Counted from the stretch's first letter, positions 34,399 to 42,921 are shown. The stretch is 64,000 bases of DNA from Spirosoma taeanense (GCF_013127955.1 NZ_CP053435.1:682001-746000), one strand, 5' to 3'. Notes: a model not told the origin generated them from the sequence alone. Numbers and translations are program-made.

Positions 34399-35517
34399 AT
34401 GGCAACGGTAATGACTAAGGAAGAAATAACAGACACAGAGGAAAAAAGCGGCTTACGGACGTATTTGCCCCGGATCATTATTGGCCTGGTGCTACTGGTC
34501 GGCGGCTACTTTGGCTACCAGGCGTTTCGGCATAGCCAACAGTATGAAACGACTGATAATGCGCAGATTGAGGGAAATTCTGCCCCGGTGCTGGCTCGTG
34601 TAGCAGGTTATGTGCAGTCGGTTAGTGTTGACGATTATGCGAACGTTAAAAAAGGCCAGTTACTGGTAACGATCGATCCGCAGGAATACGACGTAGCACT
34701 AGCCCAGGCTGAAGCCGATTATCAGCAGTCGCTGGCTGATCTGGAAAACGCCCGGGCCGATTTGCAGAACGCTCAGGCCAGCGCCCGCAACGTAGCGCAG
34801 AATCTGCGTGTTGCCCAATCCAACGCCGACGTACAGGCATCCCGGCGTGATAAGGCACAAAATGATTTGAAACGGGATCAAAATTTATACCGGGAACAAT
34901 CCCTGACCCAGAAACAACTGGAAGATTCGCGGAGTGCAGCCGACGTACAGACGCGGCAGTATACCGCTAATGTTGAGCAGATTAGCCTTGCCCGCACCTC
35001 GCAGGGAATTGCGCAGGCGGGTATCGCCAAAGCGCAGGCGAACATCCAGAAGATTCAGGCCGTGCTGAAAGTGAAGCAGGCTGCCATCGATAATGCTAAG
35101 CTACGGGTTGGTTATGCCCGCCTGACCGCCCCGATTGATGGAAAAATCGGCCGGAAAAACGTAGTGGTTGGCCAGTACGTACAGCCCGGTCAGAACCTCT
35201 TCACCATCGTGGCCGACTCGACGTTCTGGGTCGTTGCCAACTTCAAGGAAACGCAGCTGGAGAAGATGCACCTTGGCCAGCTGGTAGACATCAAGCTCGA
35301 TGCCTATCCTGACCTTGACATCAAAGGCCGGATCGCTTCGCTTTCTGAAGCAACGGGTGCCCGGTTTGCGCTGCTGCCGCCGGACAACGCATCGGGGAAC
35401 TTCGTGAAAATTACCCAGCGGGTGCCGGTTAAAATCGAGATCCAGAACCCGGAGAAATACAGAAATCAACTCCGCGCGGGGTTGAGCGTTGAGGCTGAAG
35501 TGCGCGTAGCTGATTAA
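34399..35517 (+). CDS. emrA: EmrA/HlyD-family membrane fusion protein
   Basis: 372 residues from the ATG at 34399 (the longer frame begins with a TTG inside the operator region). A cytoplasmic tail (~1-20), one membrane segment (~25-43, IIIGLVLLVGGYFGYQAF), HlyD biotinyl-lipoyl domain (TDNAQIEGNSAPVLARVAGYV), a long coiled-coil hairpin (~75-220) and the beta-barrel segment (KIGRKNVVVGQYVQPGQNLFTIV). It links the inner-membrane pump to the TolC channel across the periplasm. First of three genes emrA-emrB-tolC, under MarR control. Confidence 0.93.
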   Translation: MATVMTKEEITDTEEKSGLRTYLPRIIIGLVLLVGGYFGYQAFRHSQQYETTDNAQIEGNSAPVLARVAGYVQSVSVDDYANVKKGQLLVTIDPQEYDVALAQAEADYQQSLADLENARADLQNAQASARNVAQNLRVAQSNADVQASRRDKAQNDLKRDQNLYREQSLTQKQLEDSRSAADVQTRQYTANVEQISLARTSQGIAQAGIAKAQANIQKIQAVLKVKQAAIDNAKLRVGYARLTAPIDGKIGRKNVVVGQYVQPGQNLFTIVADSTFWVVANFKETQLEKMHLGQLVDIKLDAYPDLDIKGRIASLSEATGARFALLPPDNASGNFVKITQRVPVKIEIQNPEKYRNQLRAGLSVEAEVRVAD

Positions 35518-35606
35518 CGAAAAGCGGGGAGGGGCGGAGCAGGCCATGAAACTCACTTCCGACTGCTTATCGTCTTTGTCGCCGTTCTTTTCTTTCTCCT
35601 TTAATT

Positions 35607-37211
35607 ATGGCAACTCAAACCATGAGCCCACCGGCCCCACCGATGGGGCTGCGCCGGTGGGCTGTAGTCGTTACGGCCATTTCGGCGGCTATTATTGAAT
35701 TAATTGACACATCCATTGTGAACGTCGGCCTGACCGACATCGCTGGTAATCTCGGCGTTACGATTGAGGATGTGGCCTGGGTGGTAACCTCATACGCCAT
35801 TGCCAACGTCATCGTCATTCCCATGACGGGATTTCTGCAGCGGTACTTCGGCCGGAAAAATTATTACATCGGCTCCATTATTCTGTTTACGGTAGCGTCC
35901 TACGGGTGCGGGTTGTCCGACAGTTTGTGGATGCTGATTCTGTTCCGCTTTTTGCAGGGCGTTGGGGGAGGGGCCTTGCTGTCAACGTCGCAGGGCCTGA
36001 TGTTCGACGCTTTTCCACCTGCCCAGCGTCCTGTGGCGTCAGCTCTGTTTGGGATGGGGATTGTCCTGGGTCCTACGCTCGGTCCTACGCTGGGAGGCTA
36101 TATCATTGACAACTACCACTGGAGCTGGATGTTCTATATCAACGTGCCGATTGGTATTCTGGCGGTCTTCATGAGTTCGACCTTTATCGACAAAAAAGAA
36201 GATGAGATCAACATTAACCGGCGGGCCATCCATATCGACCAGATTGGTATTCTGCTGCTGGCCGTAGGTATCGGTAGTTTACAGTACGTATTGGAGCGGG
36301 GCGAAGCCGACGACTGGTTCGATAGCAAAACGATTCTCTGGCTATCGGTGGCGGCCATTATTGCCATCCCTCTGTTCGTCTGGTGGGAACTGAGAGGCAC
36401 CCGAGAGCCGGTGGTTGATCTGCGGACACTAAAAAACCGCAACCTGACCATCGGGTCGATTCTGATTGTGGTCGTCGGTTACGGACTGTTTACGTCTGTA
36501 TTGCTCTTTCCGCTGTTTGCCCAGCGGATTGTGGGGCTGACGGCGACCAAGACCGGACAACTGCTTATTCCCGGTGGTCTGGTAACCCTGCCGATGTTTG
36601 CTATCGTGGGCCGGATGCTGGCGAAGGGAGTTTCGCCCCGGCTGATTGTCGCGCTGGGGTACGTAGCGTTCGGGTCGTTCTGCTTCATGATGTCGACCTA
36701 CAACGCCGATGCGTCGTCGGGAGATTTTATTCAGGCGCTCATCATCCGCGGAATTGGTCTGGCGCTGGTGAATGTGCCGCTCATTAACCAGTCGGTTTCG
36801 ACGCTGGAACCGCGTCAGCTCCCCACGGGTATTGCCATCGTCAACATGATGCGGCAGATTGGCGGAGCGTTCGGTGTAGCGATCACAAATACCTATGTTA
36901 CGCAACGCACGGCCGTGCACCGTAGCGATCTGGTGTCTAACCTCCAGCCGGGCGACATGATTACGACTGAGCGAATCACTGCGCTGACCCAGGGGCTGGT
37001 CGCCCGTGGCATGAACGCCTTCGATGCGGTTTCGGGCGCTTATAAAACCCTGGATGCCATTATTTCGCGGCAGGCGCTGATGCTGGCTTACCTCGATACG
37101 TTCCAGTTAGCGGGTATGTTCTTTGTGGTGACCTCACCGCTCCTGCTACTCCTGAAACGCAAAAAAGTAGATGCCGCTACGGCCAAGGCTATCGCCGATG
37201 CCGCTCACTGA
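35607..37211 (+). CDS. emrB: EmrB/QacA-family DHA2 drug:H+ antiporter
   Basis: 534 residues with about 14 transmembrane segments. Family marks: helix 1 VVVTAISAAIIELIDTSIVNVGL with its Asp, motif D1-like TDIAGNLGVTIEDVAWVVTSYAIAN, motif A-like GFLQRYFGRKNYY and motif C-like GPTLGPTLGGYI. It expels hydrophobic or amphipathic compounds using the proton gradient. It follows emrA by 89 bp and precedes the outer-membrane gene by 68 bp, so the pump is a complete tripartite unit. Confidence 0.95.
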   Translation: MATQTMSPPAPPMGLRRWAVVVTAISAAIIELIDTSIVNVGLTDIAGNLGVTIEDVAWVVTSYAIANVIVIPMTGFLQRYFGRKNYYIGSIILFTVASYGCGLSDSLWMLILFRFLQGVGGGALLSTSQGLMFDAFPPAQRPVASALFGMGIVLGPTLGPTLGGYIIDNYHWSWMFYINVPIGILAVFMSSTFIDKKEDEININRRAIHIDQIGILLLAVGIGSLQYVLERGEADDWFDSKTILWLSVAAIIAIPLFVWWELRGTREPVVDLRTLKNRNLTIGSILIVVVGYGLFTSVLLFPLFAQRIVGLTATKTGQLLIPGGLVTLPMFAIVGRMLAKGVSPRLIVALGYVAFGSFCFMMSTYNADASSGDFIQALIIRGIGLALVNVPLINQSVSTLEPRQLPTGIAIVNMMRQIGGAFGVAITNTYVTQRTAVHRSDLVSNLQPGDMITTERITALTQGLVARGMNAFDAVSGAYKTLDAIISRQALMLAYLDTFQLAGMFFVVTSPLLLLLKRKKVDAATAKAIADAAH

Positions 37212-37279
37212 TACTGGGTCCGGACAGCTTCCGGCAGCCTAGGCCGGAGATTATTCGGGCTACTAACACCTGATCAACT

Positions 37280-38614
37280 ATGAAACCAACAGTATTAATA
37301 ATTGCCAGTTTGTTTGCCGCCGGTACCGTACAGGCGCAGAATCAGGCCATACAGGTGCCGGACGATCTGCGCGCTCTGGTTCAGCAGGCCAATGCCAATT
37401 ACTCGGTGCTGAAACAACAGCAGCAGCAAATCCAGGCTGGCGACCTGCGCGTTGATATTGCCCGTTCGGCCATGAAGCCAAACGTAAACGGTAACGCATC
37501 GTACCAATACCTGACGCCGGTTGCCAAAGCTACCCTGCCGGTAGATGGGGTAAACCGCACTATTCAGTTTCAGCCCAATCATAATGTCAATGCCTACGTA
37601 GGCGTTGGACAGACTATCTACGACTGGGGACGGACCAACGCGGCCGTTCAGCAGGCCACCGGCAACGCGCAGATTCTTCGGCGGAGTCTGGAAATTACGC
37701 AGCAGAACCTGGCGTATCAGGTGGCGGCTGCCTACTACAGCATCGGGTTTTTGCAACAGAGTCTGGCCGTGCAGGATTCGGTCATAAAAACGGCGGGCGC
37801 GAACGTCCGGCTGCTGGCAACGCGGCTGCAAAACGGCGATGCGCTCGAATACGACGTGCTGACCCAGCAGGTTCGGGTGAAAACGGCGCAGAACCGCCGG
37901 GTCGAAATTCAGAATCAGCTGGAGCGGCAAATCGCCCTTCTGACGTACCTGACCGGCAATCTGAACCCGACCGTTGCGGGTGCGGCCAGTCAGTTCAATC
38001 TGGAAATGGCGGGCCGTAACATAACCACACAGCCGTATAATCTGGATGGCGATCTGCAATCGGTTGTGGCGGGTAATAAAGAGGTGCAACTGGCGCAGGA
38101 TCGTGTTCGGCAGGCCGAAACTGACGTATTGATTAATCAACTGACGGGGCGGCCAAGTCTGAGCTTTTCGGGCTCGGCGGGCTATCGCAACGGCTATCTG
38201 CCTGAAATCAATACGCCTAAGTTCAACGTAGCGGCTGGCGTAGCACTCAGCGTGCCCATCTACGCCGGAAAACGTTATCAGCTTCAGAACCAGGCGGCTC
38301 AACTCAACCTGAACGCGAGCCGCTACGCCGTCGAGAATACCAACGCGCAGCTGCGCCAGAACATCGCTCAGCTAAACGCCGACATTCGCAGCAACCAGAC
38401 GCGGCTGGCCAATCTCGAAACGCAGGTGCAACAGGCCCGGAAAGCGCTACAGATTGCCAACGCCCGGCTGCGTAATGGGGTCATTACGAATGTTGAACTG
38501 CAAAGCGCCGAAACTGGTGTAGAGGAAGCCGAACTGGGCCGACTGAATTTTCAGTATCAGCTGCTGCTGAATCAACTGGAACTGAAGCGACTTTTAGGCG
38601 AAACACTTTTTTAA
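37280..38614 (+). CDS. TolC-family outer-membrane efflux protein
   Basis: 444 residues with signal peptide MKPTVLIIASLFAAGTVQAQ. Two OEP repeats form the alpha-barrel and beta-barrel of TolC: QQQIQAGDLRVDIARSAMKPNVNGNASYQYL and a second copy from ~270 with LSVPIYAGKRYQLQNQAAQLNLNAS; YGVLQRSLE-like helices in between. It is the exit duct of the EmrAB pump and closes the MarR-regulated operon. An IS element starts 38 bp after its stop codon, and the operon's own terminator is not recognisable there. Confidence 0.93.
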   Translation: MKPTVLIIASLFAAGTVQAQNQAIQVPDDLRALVQQANANYSVLKQQQQQIQAGDLRVDIARSAMKPNVNGNASYQYLTPVAKATLPVDGVNRTIQFQPNHNVNAYVGVGQTIYDWGRTNAAVQQATGNAQILRRSLEITQQNLAYQVAAAYYSIGFLQQSLAVQDSVIKTAGANVRLLATRLQNGDALEYDVLTQQVRVKTAQNRRVEIQNQLERQIALLTYLTGNLNPTVAGAASQFNLEMAGRNITTQPYNLDGDLQSVVAGNKEVQLAQDRVRQAETDVLINQLTGRPSLSFSGSAGYRNGYLPEINTPKFNVAAGVALSVPIYAGKRYQLQNQAAQLNLNASRYAVENTNAQLRQNIAQLNADIRSNQTRLANLETQVQQARKALQIANARLRNGVITNVELQSAETGVEEAELGRLNFQYQLLLNQLELKRLLGETLF

Positions 38615-38666
38615 ACTGGCCCGCAGAACAACAAAGATGCTTTTGCGAACTAGGGCGTGTTGACAA

Positions 38667-39062
38667 TCAAGCTAATAAAATCAAAGCCGAAGACAGATAA
38701 ATGAATCCAGCAAAACTCACGGCCGTCTTCTCATAGCGAGTAGCGACCCGCCGGTATTGCTTGAGCTTGTTGAAATAGCGTTCCACTTGGTTGCGCTCTT
38801 TGTACAAGTTTTCGTCAATCTGTCGATCTGCCAGTCGATTCTTTTTGGATGGTATCACCACTTGCGTATGGGACTCTGTTAACCAATCAATCAATTCGTT
38901 GGCATCATAGCCTCGGTCCGCTAACACCGCATCTGTTTCATAACCAGTCAATAAACCCTTCGCCTGGGTAATATCCGCTCGCTGTCCGACGCTGAGAATA
39001 AGCCGCATAGGATTGCCTAAGGCGTCAACAACGGCATGAATCTTAGTCGTCCAGCCGCCCAC
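38667..39062 (-). CDS. IS5-family transposase, C-terminal frame (orfB)
   Basis: Codes for the second and third acidic residues of the DDE catalytic triad: Asp in VLADRGYDANEL and Glu in ERNQVERYFNKLKQYRRVATRYEK. The GTG at 39060-39062 is merely the first in-frame start; in practice this frame is expressed by -1 slippage from orfA at the A8 run. The stop codon overlaps the left terminal repeat. With orfA it makes a 250-residue transposase. Confidence 0.9.
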   Translation of the reverse strand: MGGWTTKIHAVVDALGNPMRLILSVGQRADITQAKGLLTGYETDAVLADRGYDANELIDWLTESHTQVVIPSKKNRLADRQIDENLYKERNQVERYFNKLKQYRRVATRYEKTAVSFAGFIYLSSALILLA

Positions 39063-39070
39063 CGATTGAC

Positions 39071-39418
39071 CTAAGCACTCGCTGGCAGGATCGCTTTTTT
39101 TTGACCAGCTGCATGCTGGTGCGCCCGCACCGTCGTGGAGTCAATCATTAGCCAATCTAAGTCCGGTTCCTGCAACTCGTCAAAAACAGTTTTCCATACA
39201 CCTGCTTTAGCCCAGCGTCGAAAGCGTTGGTAGACCGAGTTCCAGGGCCCGAACCGCTCGGGTAAATCCCGCCAAGGGGCACCCGAGCGGGCGATCCAGA
39301 TTACCGCATTGATAAATAGTCTATTATCGACGGCTGAACGGCCCACATGACCGACTTTGCCGGGTAGTAAGTGGGCGATTTGTTGCCATTGTTGGTCCGT
39401 AATCTCGTAGCGACGCAT
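39071..39418 (-). CDS. IS5-family transposase, N-terminal frame (orfA)
   Basis: 115 residues if read without shifting. The DUF4096-type N-terminus (YEITDQQWQQIAHLLPG, GAPWRDLPERFGPWNSVYQRFRRW) and the first catalytic Asp (MIDSTTVRAHQHAAG) are present. On the minus strand eight A in a row (plus-strand T run 39095-39102) directly follow GQ; a -1 slip there leads into SDPASECLGQSVGGWTTKIHA without a stop, so the full transposase is intact. Confidence 0.9.
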   Translation of the reverse strand: MRRYEITDQQWQQIAHLLPGKVGHVGRSAVDNRLFINAVIWIARSGAPWRDLPERFGPWNSVYQRFRRWAKAGVWKTVFDELQEPDLDWLMIDSTTVRAHQHAAGQKKAILPASA

Positions 39419-39534
39419 GGCACAAAATTCCCAATCATTCCTATATTTACCTAATTGTCAACACGCCCTAATAACTTTCAGGAGCAGACGTTAGGAAATT
39501 GATATCGAACAACAGAGCCGTAGAGCAAACAACT

Positions 39535-39777
39535 ATGATGAAAGAACGCGTTATAGAAATTCTCAAAAACTTTGGCATCTCGGAGACCGCCATCACCGAC
39601 GACGTAAACTTTGTCCGGGACCTGGGCATGGACAGCCTCGATACGGTGGATTTAATAATGCAACTGGAACAGGAATTTGGCGTCCGGATTCCCGATGAAG
39701 ACTATTCGAAGCTGACCACACTGCAGGGCGTTCTGCAGTACCTGAGATATGAGCAGCAGGTAACCGTGAATGCTTAA
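39535..39777 (+). CDS. Acyl carrier protein
   Basis: 80 residues from tandem ATG codons at 39535/39538. The phosphopantetheine site is DLGMDSLDTVDL with Ser34; the helix-bundle order and strongly acidic charge (EQEFGVRIPDEDY) are typical. Distance from the canonical acpP-fabF context suggests a specialised or spare ACP. The ATG pair lies 66 bp after an IS element; the promoter upstream may have been altered by the insertion. It is convergent with comB. Confidence 0.92.
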   Translation: MMKERVIEILKNFGISETAITDDVNFVRDLGMDSLDTVDLIMQLEQEFGVRIPDEDYSKLTTLQGVLQYLRYEQQVTVNA

Positions 39778-39786
39778 TAAACAACA

Positions 39787-39820
39787 GTGGAGCTGAACGA
39801 CTCAGGGTCATCAGCTCCAC
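39787..39820. terminator. Stem-loop between ACP and comB
   Basis: GTGGAGCTGA (39787-39796) pairs perfectly with TCAGCTCCAC (39811-39820) across a 14-base loop, 9 bp after the ACP stop codon. T runs are weak on both sides. Confidence 0.55.
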
Positions 39821-39838
39821 TTCGTTAGTAAACCAAAC

Positions 39839-40549
39839 CTACACCGCCATACTAACTAGCGCGGTGCCCCTGAGCACTGGAACCACATCGTACAGATCGT
39901 GTTGCAGGCAGTAGGTGATGTCTTTCTGAATGCCGAGCCGCTGCAACCGCCGGATGTGCGATGCGTTGGCCATGTAGCTCACCAGATTGTTTTTCCCGTC
40001 GCAGTAGAGCCGATTGGCCATAATGGCGCTGTCTTCGGCCATGGCGAACCCGTCTTTCAGCCGGTCAACCAGCGCCCCGGCAAATAGCGTATCTTCCAGG
40101 TTCACCCGTCCTTTCCAGCCCGCGCAGAGTACCAGCACGTCGTACGGCTCCGTTTTGAGGTAGCGCGCAATTGCGTCCAGATTTAGAAACGATCCGACCA
40201 GCACTTTCACGGCGTTACGTGAGCGCGTAATGGCCAATGTTCCGTTGGTAGTGGTCATGGCTATGTTGGCACCCCGAATCCGATCGTCCATATACGTAAA
40301 CGGCGAATTGTCGAGTTCAAAGCCATCGACTCTGCGGGCATTCCGCTCGGCAGCGGCCAGATACCCCCGTTCCTGCCAGACGCGGCACTCATCAATCGTC
40401 GCTACGGGAATGATAGAAGCTACACCGTGCGCAAAGGCTGTAACCATGCACGAAGTCGCCCGGAAGACATCGGCGACAACGACAATAGTGTTCTCAGTCG
40501 TGTGCAAATGCAGCAGGTCGGGCGTTAAGCAAACGTCAATTTGTTTCAT
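39839..40549 (-). CDS. comB: 2-phosphosulfolactate phosphatase (ComB family)
   Basis: 236 residues. ComB motifs are clear: VVVADVFRATSCMVTAF at the start, the NIAMTTTNGTLAITRSRN segment and VLVLCAGWKGRVNLEDTLFAGALV. The enzyme removes phosphate from 2-phosphosulfolactate in coenzyme M synthesis in archaea; in bacteria without CoM the homologue probably serves sulfolactate or a related phosphatase reaction. It lies 42 bp downstream of gcvT on the same strand, with a hairpin between. Confidence 0.85.
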   Translation of the reverse strand: MKQIDVCLTPDLLHLHTTENTIVVVADVFRATSCMVTAFAHGVASIIPVATIDECRVWQERGYLAAAERNARRVDGFELDNSPFTYMDDRIRGANIAMTTTNGTLAITRSRNAVKVLVGSFLNLDAIARYLKTEPYDVLVLCAGWKGRVNLEDTLFAGALVDRLKDGFAMAEDSAIMANRLYCDGKNNLVSYMANASHIRRLQRLGIQKDITYCLQHDLYDVVPVLRGTALVSMAV

Positions 40550-40557
40550 ACAAGGCC

Positions 40558-40590
40558 GTCTGATGGAGATTCCACAATCTCCATCCAGAC
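40558..40590 (-). terminator. Stem-loop between gcvT and comB
   Basis: GATGGAGATT (40562-40571) / AATCTCCATC (40576-40585) with a four-base CCAC loop, extended by GTCT/AGAC with one bulge. It follows the gcvT stop at once. No T run on the minus strand, so comB may still be partly read through. Confidence 0.55.
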
Positions 40591-40591
40591 A

Positions 40592-41677
40592 TTATTTTTT
40601 TACGAAGGGAAGTTTAACGACCTGAGCTTTGAGCAGTTTGTCCCGAACCTTCACGAACAGTTCAGAACCAAGTTTGCTGAAGGCAACCGGTACATAACCC
40701 AGACCGATACCTTTGCCGAGCGTGGGCGATTGGGTGCCGGAGGTAACTTCACCGATTTTAGTGCCGTCGGCATCCGTCAGCTCATAATGGCCCCGCGGAA
40801 TACCCCGGTCAATCATTTCAAAACCGACTAGCTTGCGCTCAACGCCCTGCTCTTTCTGCTGCTTCAGGCGATCGGCGTCGATGAAATCATGGGTGAATTT
40901 GGTGACCCAGCCCAGGCCCGCTTCCAGGGGGGAGGTCTCATCGGTGATGTCGTTGCCGTAAAGGTTATAGCCCATTTCGAGCCGAAGCGTATCGCGGGCT
41001 CCTAAACCAATAGGTTTGATCCCGTAGGGTTTTCCGGCTTCCATGATGGCGTTCCAGACGCCCTCGGCCTGATGGTTCGACACGTAAATCTCGAAACCGC
41101 CCGCGCCGGTATAGCCCGTTGCCGAAACAATTACGTTGGCGTAGCCGGCAAAATCAGTTTTTTCGAACGTATAATACGTCATTTCCAGATCGGCGGGCGT
41201 GAGCGATTCGAGCGCTTTAGCAGCCAGTGGCCCCTGCACAGCAAATAGACACATACCGTCGGAGATGTTGACCATGTCAACGCCCTGGGTGTTGTGCTCA
41301 CTGATCCAATTCCAGTCCTTCTCGATATTCGACGCGTTGACGACGAGCATGTACTCGACTTCGCTGATCCGATACACGAGCAGATCATCGACGATGCCGC
41401 CCCGACCGTTGGGCAGGTAGCTGTACTGCACCTTGCCGTCGAACAGCGTACTGGCGTCATTGGCCGATACGCGCTGAATCAGATCCAGTGCTCCTTCGCC
41501 TTTGAGGATGAACTCGCCCATGTGCGACACGTCGAAAATACCGACGGCGTTACGGACGGTGTTGTGTTCGTCGAGGTCGGATGAGTAGCGAACAGGCATT
41601 TCGAAGCCCGCGAACGGCACGATCTTGGCGCCTGACTGCTGATGAATGTGATGGAGAGGGACTTGCTTGAGCGACAT
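40592..41677 (-). CDS. gcvT: Glycine cleavage system T protein (aminomethyltransferase)
   Basis: 361 residues. Tetrahydrofolate-binding T-protein: AGFEMPVRYSSDLDEHNTVRNAVGIFDVSHMGEF, NDAS segment, TGYTGAGGFEIYV, GLGARDTLRLEMGYNLYGND and the C-terminal GIPRGHYEL and GKGIGLGYVP. It transfers the methylene unit of glycine bound to H-protein to tetrahydrofolate, releasing ammonia. The other gcv genes (gcvH, gcvP) are not next to it. Start ATG at 41675-41677. Confidence 0.96.
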   Translation of the reverse strand: MSLKQVPLHHIHQQSGAKIVPFAGFEMPVRYSSDLDEHNTVRNAVGIFDVSHMGEFILKGEGALDLIQRVSANDASTLFDGKVQYSYLPNGRGGIVDDLLVYRISEVEYMLVVNASNIEKDWNWISEHNTQGVDMVNISDGMCLFAVQGPLAAKALESLTPADLEMTYYTFEKTDFAGYANVIVSATGYTGAGGFEIYVSNHQAEGVWNAIMEAGKPYGIKPIGLGARDTLRLEMGYNLYGNDITDETSPLEAGLGWVTKFTHDFIDADRLKQQKEQGVERKLVGFEMIDRGIPRGHYELTDADGTKIGEVTSGTQSPTLGKGIGLGYVPVAFSKLGSELFVKVRDKLLKAQVVKLPFVKK

Positions 41678-41696
41678 CTGCGCGGAGGTTATCCGG

Positions 41697-41704
41697 CAAA
41701 TTTA
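41697..41704 (-). promoter_or_regulatory. -7 promoter element of gcvT
   Basis: Minus-strand TAAATTTG is an exact TAnnTTTG match 19 bases before the ATG, implying a very short leader. No -33 TTG lies at the standard distance. Confidence 0.5.
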
Positions 41705-41802
41705 CCGAAAATCGCGGAGAAAGTGCGGTTAGGCACAAGTGTGTATTGACACAGTCCAGGCTGGGAAGTCGCCTGTTAAGCTGAAGGCTATGCTGAGTTG
41801 GT

Positions 41803-41910
41803 TTATTTCTTGGGCGTATGTTTATACTTATCTAGCGTTCGATACCGCATATAACCGGCAATGCTTACGCCGATAATGAATATGATCAGCATTAACGGGA
41901 ACCCCAACAT
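41803..41910 (-). CDS. Small single-pass membrane protein, 35 residues
   Basis: An ATG at 41908-41910 opens a 35-codon frame ending in TAA. Residues 2-20 (LGFPLMLIIFIIGVSIAGY) are one hydrophobic helix; the rest (MRYRTLDKYKHTPKK) is basic and would stay cytoplasmic. A stop codon lies just upstream in frame. Its clean topology argues for a real small protein, but no homologue can be checked and no ribosome-binding site stands out. Confidence 0.45.
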   Translation of the reverse strand: MLGFPLMLIIFIIGVSIAGYMRYRTLDKYKHTPKK

Positions 41911-42088
41911 GGCTAATAAGGCTTACGTTAACAGATGTTTTAGAGTCGCTACTGCGTCGTCAGAAAGACTATGAGCCAGGCTAATTTGCTTTAGCAGAAC
42001 TTCCTGAATAAGTAAACGGTCGCTCCGGCCAAACATAAAACTGTCTGGACACCCTTTACGTTAAAAAAACCCGTTCACCATGCAAACA

Positions 42089-42274
42089 TCATTGCAGAGC
42101 GAAATTTATGGGTAACGTATACCAAACCCGAACTGCCCTGCCACGATGTACGCCCGGTTTCCAGTGCCCGTTGGTAGCTTTTACTATCGGCAATGCTTCT
42201 TGGTCGGTTAAATTATTGATGAGCTGCATTTGGTATACAGAAAAGGAGCATTTGGCTTGAGCCAAGCCCGACAA
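42089..42274 (-). pseudogene. Remnant of a TonB C-terminal domain
   Basis: The last ~35 residues (ALPIVKATNGHWKPGVHRGRAVRVWYTLPINFAL) fit the end of a TonB/energy-transducer C-terminal domain, like that of the M56 protein at 23279 (MPRWQPGTQNGRAVNVQYNLPINFQL). The frame opens with a TTG and the preceding residues do not resemble the family, so only a decayed tail is left. It is on the same strand and 5 bp before deoC's end. Confidence 0.5.
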
Positions 42275-42279
42275 TAGAC

Positions 42280-42921
42280 TTAATCTGGCCGATGGCTTAA
42301 TGATAACCGGTCAACTTCGGCGGCTACCAGCGCTTCCAGTTGCTCCTCGGTGGCACCGTCGGCTACGATCTTGACACCCACCGAGCGCGGCACATCGCGT
42401 CGAAATTGCAAGGCTGTTTCCAGCGTAAACGCAGCTTGAAGGGTACCAGTTGCGTTTTTCAGAAAGTCAGCACCGGCATCAGCAGCGAGTTTGATCAGTC
42501 TGTTGATCTGGTCTGAATCGAGCAGGGTTGATTCGAGGATGACCGTAAGCAGTTTTTCCTGCGCATGGGCAAGGGCCACGAGTTTCGCCAGTTCAATCTT
42601 GAGCCAGCCCGACGAGGACGAAAACAAAGCCGACGTGTTGACAACAACCTCAATCTCGCTGGCTCCGTCTTTCAGTGCCAGTTCAAGTTCCAGTTGTTTA
42701 GCTTCGGTGCGCTGGTAACCGTATGGATAGCCTATGACTGTGGCAAGCACGGCGGGGTGCTTATCGCCGAGTTCGCGCCGGAACTTGCGAACCCAGAACG
42801 GCGCTACGGTCATGCCCGCCAGGCTAAGCTGCGTTACCTCATCCAGCACTTCATACTGCTCACTGATCGTTACGCCGGGGTGCAGCAGTGTCCGTTCGAT
42901 ATAGGGGAAAAGATGATTCAT
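42280..42921 (-). CDS. deoC: Deoxyribose-phosphate aldolase, divergent
   Basis: 213 residues. It should cleave 2-deoxyribose-5-phosphate to glyceraldehyde-3-phosphate and acetaldehyde by a Schiff base. The barrel frame and both key lysines are present: Lys155 in GADFLKNATG (family GADFVKTSTG) and Lys184 in VGVKIVADG (family VKASGGI). However, the conserved Asp in the EIDMV/EVDVV segment is Glu here (SEIEVVVN, Glu91), and the phosphate-binding loop is altered. It may be a deoC-like enzyme with a changed substrate. Start ATG at 42919-42921; a terminator separates it from the upstream RNA-modification gene. Confidence 0.75.
   Translation of the reverse strand: MNHLFPYIERTLLHPGVTISEQYEVLDEVTQLSLAGMTVAPFWVRKFRRELGDKHPAVLATVIGYPYGYQRTEAKQLELELALKDGASEIEVVVNTSALFSSSSGWLKIELAKLVALAHAQEKLLTVILESTLLDSDQINRLIKLAADAGADFLKNATGTLQAAFTLETALQFRRDVPRSVGVKIVADGATEEQLEALVAAEVDRLSLSHRPD

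Larger units (their letters stand above)
38653..39468. mobile_element. Complete IS5-family insertion sequence (IS427-like), 816 bp
   Basis: Perfect terminal inverted repeats GGGCGTGTTGACAAT at 38653-38667 and 39454-39468, flanked on both sides by TA (38651-38652 and 39469-39470), which fits the 2-bp TA target duplication of the IS427 group. Both transposase reading frames are intact and joined by a -1 frameshift. It lies between tolC and the acyl carrier protein gene and interrupts no recognised gene. It is the only copy in the window. Confidence 0.92.

Noticed and set aside
37295..38302. 335-residue antisense frame over the tolC gene
   Set aside because: The plus strand encodes a clear TolC-family protein across the whole interval; the antisense frame has no domain features.
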